A DNA stretch of 64,000 bases from Phoronis australis. Lineage: Eukaryota > Phoronida > Phoronidae. A program made the translations under genes and the position numbers. Below, in pieces: positions 60,087 through 64,000 of this stretch. Position 1 is the stretch's first letter. Each line of letters begins with the position of its first letter. The DNA lies in the NCBI GenBank assembly GCA_002633005.1, contig NMRA01000253.1, forward strand, positions 11,251-75,250. The letters run 5' to 3'. Under the pieces are notes generated by a model that saw only the letters and a program-made list of their open reading frames with translations, did not search any database and was not told the origin of the DNA.

Positions 60087-61675
60087 AAAACTATTTCGTA
60101 GACCTTAAATATGGAAAGTACTAATTTGGTACATACTGTACATATCTTTTAAGAAAAAAATGAAAACTTAAAATTTCCTCGTCAAACATATTGTGTCTTG
60201 AATTGATAAGCTTGTCTGTGTTCTTAAAGGAAAATTCAAAGTAAAAGCGGACAATGGTCACTAGTAGGCATCGCTCATCAATCGGTGGTATGAGTCTCTT
60301 CTTTGGCCCATACGTCGCCAAGCAGGTGATGAATAGGTCTTGGGCTCTCTAGGTCGACGGTTTAAAGATGGCGAACGATACAGTGCCAGCGTAGGTCGAA
60401 AGGACAAATACACGCAGCAGGCGGTCTATCTGGTGGAATACAGAAATGTTAGTGCCTTCAATGAACCTGCCAAACGCGACAATATTGCTAAGTCTTGCTT
60501 ATCTGCCCGCGTTGTCTGTAAACAATACAACAGGCGCGACATTCAAGGCACGACCTGTGTTGTTCATCTAACCAAAACAGAGCTATAACAATGAGAAAAT
60601 AACTACAGAAAGAGTTTTTAGGATAACATATTTAATTGACATGTTCATATATCTTACTGGCTGACGTTCAATAAGAGGCGGTATTGGGTCTCAAGGTGGT
60701 GGGGTGGATCCATGGTCGGTTGACTGAGAGGTCAGCATCCCGAAAATTGCGAAACGAGGTCTAAAACTTTGAGAGGAGATGTTACCAAATGGATTCTATA
60801 AAAACGTCGTTAGAAAGTATTTTCAAGACCCGACGTTTGGGCACCCACTTATCTCATAGCGTTAAACAAACTGTCTCTTTATTAACGGACGAACTATTAT
60901 GAAGTCGCTAACTCAAATTATACCATCCCTTTTAAACGATATTTTTTTGAAATATAAAAATAATTCATGAATCTGGGAGATCTTGTTTTTCTTTTCTCGC
61001 GCAGTAATTTTTTCTAGGTCAAGAACCATATGAGACTATTACATATTTGCTTAACGGAGCCAGGCTGTTGGGTTGTTTGTGTGGTGACTAAATGAGAATG
61101 CCTGAAAGTAGACCCATTGATGTGCCGTTATCTGAAATATGTAAAGAGATCCAATCTTGTAACTCGAGAGATCTTCTGTGCAGCACAACTACACGATTGA
61201 CTCTTTCTCCGCAATAAGTTTTCATCTAGAGGGACCAAGTGAAAATATAGCATGCAAAATTTCACGGAGGTATTCTTGATACGCGTTCAGCTCTATGTCA
61301 TTATCCGAAACGGAAAGACGAAACGAGTGGTTCTAAAATGATAAGGCGCTAGCAAATATTATACGAGGTTACTGACCAAAGCACTTTCACTCCTTAAAGG
61401 GATTGCCGTGTCAAAATATAGTATCAATCGAAAGCTTATTATTCATCCCGAGAGATTTTTGAAGAGTCACTTTCTAGGGGAGTTATTTTCGAGTATAGTC
61501 TATAAACTTCTCACGGAGACCAGCCATGATAAGCAGTCGTATTCGAAGTTTCACTGAGTTACGCTCTTGACTCTGAACGCTATATACACTTACGTGATGC
61601 TATAATCTTATGCATGAAATTAGTAAAACGATTACAAAAGCCGTAACTGAAACCATGTAAAATATAAGATATGTT
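60087..61675 (+). repeat. Satellite unit 5 (short)
   Basis: 1,589 bp. Its central and distal parts carry unit 2 variants (AAAACGTCG, CGAAACGGAAAG, ATACGAGG), while the proximal part carries unit 4-like variants (TTAAGAAAAAAATG, GTCTTGAATTG), indicating a recombinant unit. Confidence 0.8.
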
Positions 61676-63800
61676 AAAACTATTTCGTAGACCTTAACAA
61701 TGGAAAGCACTAATTTGGTGCATACTGTACATATCTTTTAAGATAAAAATGAAAACTCAAAATTTCCTCGTCATACATATTGTGTCTTGGATTGATAAGC
61801 TTTTACTGTGTTCTTAAAGGAAAATTCAAAGTAAAAGCGGACAATGGTCACTAGTAGGCATTGCTCATCAAACGGTGGTATGAGTCTCTTCTTTGGCCCA
61901 TACGTCGCCAAGCAGGTGATGAATAGGTCTTGGGCTCTCTAGGTCGACGGTTTAAAGATGGCGAACGATACAGTGCCAGCGTAGGTCGAAAGGACAAATA
62001 CACGCAGCAGGCGGTCTATCTGGTGGAATACAGAAATGTTAGTGCCTTCAATGAACCTGCCAAACGCGACAATATTGCTAAGTCTTGCTTATCTGCCCGC
62101 TTTGTCGGTAAGCAATACAACAGACGCGATATTCAAGACACGACCTGTGTTGTTCATCTAACCAAAACAGAGCTATAACAATGAGAAAATAACTACAGAA
62201 AGAGTTTTTAGGATAACATATTTAATTGACATGTTCATATATCTTACTGGCTGACGTTCAATAAGAGGCGGTATTGGGTCACAAGGTTGTGGGGTGGATC
62301 CATGGTCGGTTGACTGAGAGGTCAGCATCCCGAAAATTGCGAAACGAGGTCTAAAATTTTGAGAGGAGATGTTACCAAATGGATTATATAAAAAACCGCG
62401 TTAGAAAGTATTTTCAAGACCCGACGTTTGGGCACCCACTTATCACATAGCTTTAAACAAACTGTCTCTTTATTAACGGACGAACAATTTTGAAGTCGCT
62501 AACTCAAATTATACCATCCCTTTTGAACGACATTTTTTTGAAATATAGAAATATTTCATGAATCTGGGAGATCTTGTTTTTCTTTTCTCGCGCAATAATT
62601 TTTTCTAGGTCAAGAACCATGTGAGACTATGGCATATGTGCGTAACGGAGCCAGGCAGTTGGGTTGTTTGTGTGGTGACTAAATGAGAATGCCTGAAAGT
62701 AGACCCATTGATGTGCCGTTATCTGAAATATGTAAAGAGATCCAATCTTGTAACTCGAGAGATCTTCTGTGCAGCACAACTACACGATTGACTCTTTCTC
62801 CGCAATAAGTTTTCATCTAGAGGGACCAAGTGAAAATATAGCATGCAAAATTTCACGGAGGTATTCTTGATACGCGTTCAGCTCTATGTCATTATCCGAA
62901 ACAGAAAGACGAAACGAGTGGTTCTAAATTGATAAGGCGCTAGCAAATATTATAAGAGGTTACTGACCAAAGCACTTTCACTCCTTAAAGGGATTGCCGT
63001 GTCAAAATATAGTATCAATCGAAAGCTTATAATTCATCCCGAGAGATTTTTGAAGAGTCACTTTCTAGGGTAGTTATTTTCGAGTATAGTCTATAATCTT
63101 CTCACGAAAACCAGCCATGATAAGCAGTCGCATTCGAAGTTTCACTGAGTTACGCTCTTGACTCTGAACGCTATATACACTTACGTGATGCTATAATCTA
63201 ATGCATGAAATTAGTAAAACGATTACAAAAGCCGTAACTGAAACCATGTAAAATATAAGATATGCGTGAGAAGTGTTTTATGGGATGAATTAGCCAGATA
63301 CAGTATCTAGCTCATTGGTGAGATCAAGCCGTGGACATAAAAACAGAACTGTCACTAGGAGGCGCCAGAATTGTCTTCACTCCAGTGGGAGCTTACACCA
63401 TTTCGGTAGAAAAAACGCGAAAAAATGTAATACGGTAATACAAAACAATTTACCAGTTTTTATATACGCCAAGGAACTACAGAGATACAGAGGCAAAATT
63501 AAATATGCTTTAAGAATGCACAGCGGTAGTCAAAGCGGTTGCGTGTATTACAAATTAATGTATGAGCCTATGCAGGAGACATTGCGTGGGCTTATAAGCG
63601 ATACTTGAGCAAAGGAGCCAATAGGCGAGCCACTCCCAAAAATGAAAATATTTCACATATAAGCCTTTTCACACAAAGGCGCAGTAATAAAGAGTTTTCC
63701 CATTCAAGATAGAAAGCAAATGAGACAAAATATGGTAAAATGTCACCTACATCGAATTGCTAAAATTGATATTTGTTCATTTTTCAAAGTCTGCATTATT
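61676..63800 (+). repeat. Satellite unit 6 (long)
   Basis: 2,125 bp. The start matches unit 2 (AAAACTCAAAATTTCC, CGTCATACATATTG), then from about 62.3 kb it switches to unit 4 variants (CCGCGTTAG, GAACAATTTTG, GTGCGTAACG) and the long tail. Confidence 0.8.
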
Positions 63801-64000
63801 AAACATTTCGTAGACCTTAAAAATGGAAAGCACCTATTTGGTGCATACATATAAGAAAAAATGGAAAATAAAAAGTAACTCGTCAAACATATTGTCTTTA
63901 AAGTACTTCTCTCATGCGTTGTTAACCATTATTACATGGTTAAAGGATGTTATAAGGATCCAAGAAGTACCTACCCCATAACTAATACACGATCCGTACT
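63801..64000 (+). repeat. Partial satellite unit at the window edge
   Basis: Begins AAACATTTCGTAGACC and follows the unit for roughly 100 bp. Sequence after about 63900 is more diverged (ATGGTTAAAGGATG…), so the array may be changing or ending here. Confidence 0.55.

Larger units (their letters stand above)
52604..64000 (+). repeat. Complex tandem satellite, units of about 1.6 and 2.14 kb
   Basis: The anchor TATTTCGTAGACCTTAA, preceded by AAAAC, recurs at 52604, 54209, 55799, 57940, 60087, 61676 and (variant) 63801, giving unit lengths 1605, 1590, 2141, 2147, 1589 and 2125. Long units add about 540 bp between AAATATAAGATATG and AAACTATTTC (57395-57939, 59530-60086, 63265-63800). Because the diverged left copies have the long block, the short type probably arose by deletion. 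Each unit has a TATATAAAA(A) box, a recurring 250-nt frame without ATG, and no RNA gene I recognise. The array continues beyond the window. Confidence 0.9.

Noticed and set aside
52604-64000. CRISPR-like or tandem gene array
   Set aside because: Repeat units are 1.6-2.1 kb with no short regular spacers, and the frames inside lack ATG and are broken in some units. A complex satellite explains it.

Overview
The window is AT-rich animal nuclear DNA. Its genes have short exons with GT-AG introns of 0.2 to 11 kb, the neighbouring DNA is full of small TTAA-, TA- and 3-bp-TSD transposons, and there is no operon structure. The families seen (THAP/P2X7-ballast-like element, restriction-endonuclease-type non-LTR element, many fold-back MITEs) and the apparent high heterozygosity suggest a marine invertebrate, perhaps an amphioxus-like deuterostome. 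The species cannot be fixed from the sequence. Single 'n' characters at 14349, 16386, 23276, 30837 and 42362 look like contig joins; two of them separate near-identical direct copies, the pattern of two haplotypes laid end to end.

Layout. 1-3164: no gene recognised, repeat pieces and one MITE. 3165-15160, minus strand: a two-exon TNF-receptor-superfamily gene (342 aa: signal peptide, three cysteine-rich modules, one membrane helix, Pro-rich tail, no death domain). Its 11-kb intron holds a 1.09-kb TA-flanked element, a heat-shock-element-like cluster, a decayed R2/HERO-type non-LTR retrotransposon split by a solo LTR with a 4-bp TSD, and a 607-bp MULE-like fold-back. 16994-34334, plus strand: METTL13 (eEF1A dual methyltransferase), 13 coding exons that join in frame to 679 aa. 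Exons 9 and 10 are present twice because of a 1.75-kb duplication at an n. Intron 3 contains a complete 1,675-bp Kolobok-like element with TTAA TSDs and 160-bp inverted repeats, carrying two convergent broken genes: a P2X7-ballast-domain-like protein (plus) and a THAP protein (minus).

34.4-38.6 kb is gene-poor with nested MITEs. 38607-43715, plus strand: a five-exon gene for a 269-aa protein with a Lys/Ala/Ser/Pro-rich N-terminus and a C-terminal module that resembles the AAA5 region of dynein heavy chains. 43.7-48.7 kb is mostly unassigned, with a few well-formed splice signals. From about 48.7 kb to the right edge the window is a complex satellite: diverged edge copies first, then near-identical units of 1.59-1.61 kb (short) and 2.13-2.15 kb (long) in the order S-S-L-L-S-L, running off the end of the window.

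The cellular genes do not form a pathway: an immune-type receptor and METTL13 are divergently arranged, and the dynein-like gene is separate. The most unusual item is the Kolobok-like element linking a P2X7-ballast-like ORF with a THAP ORF.
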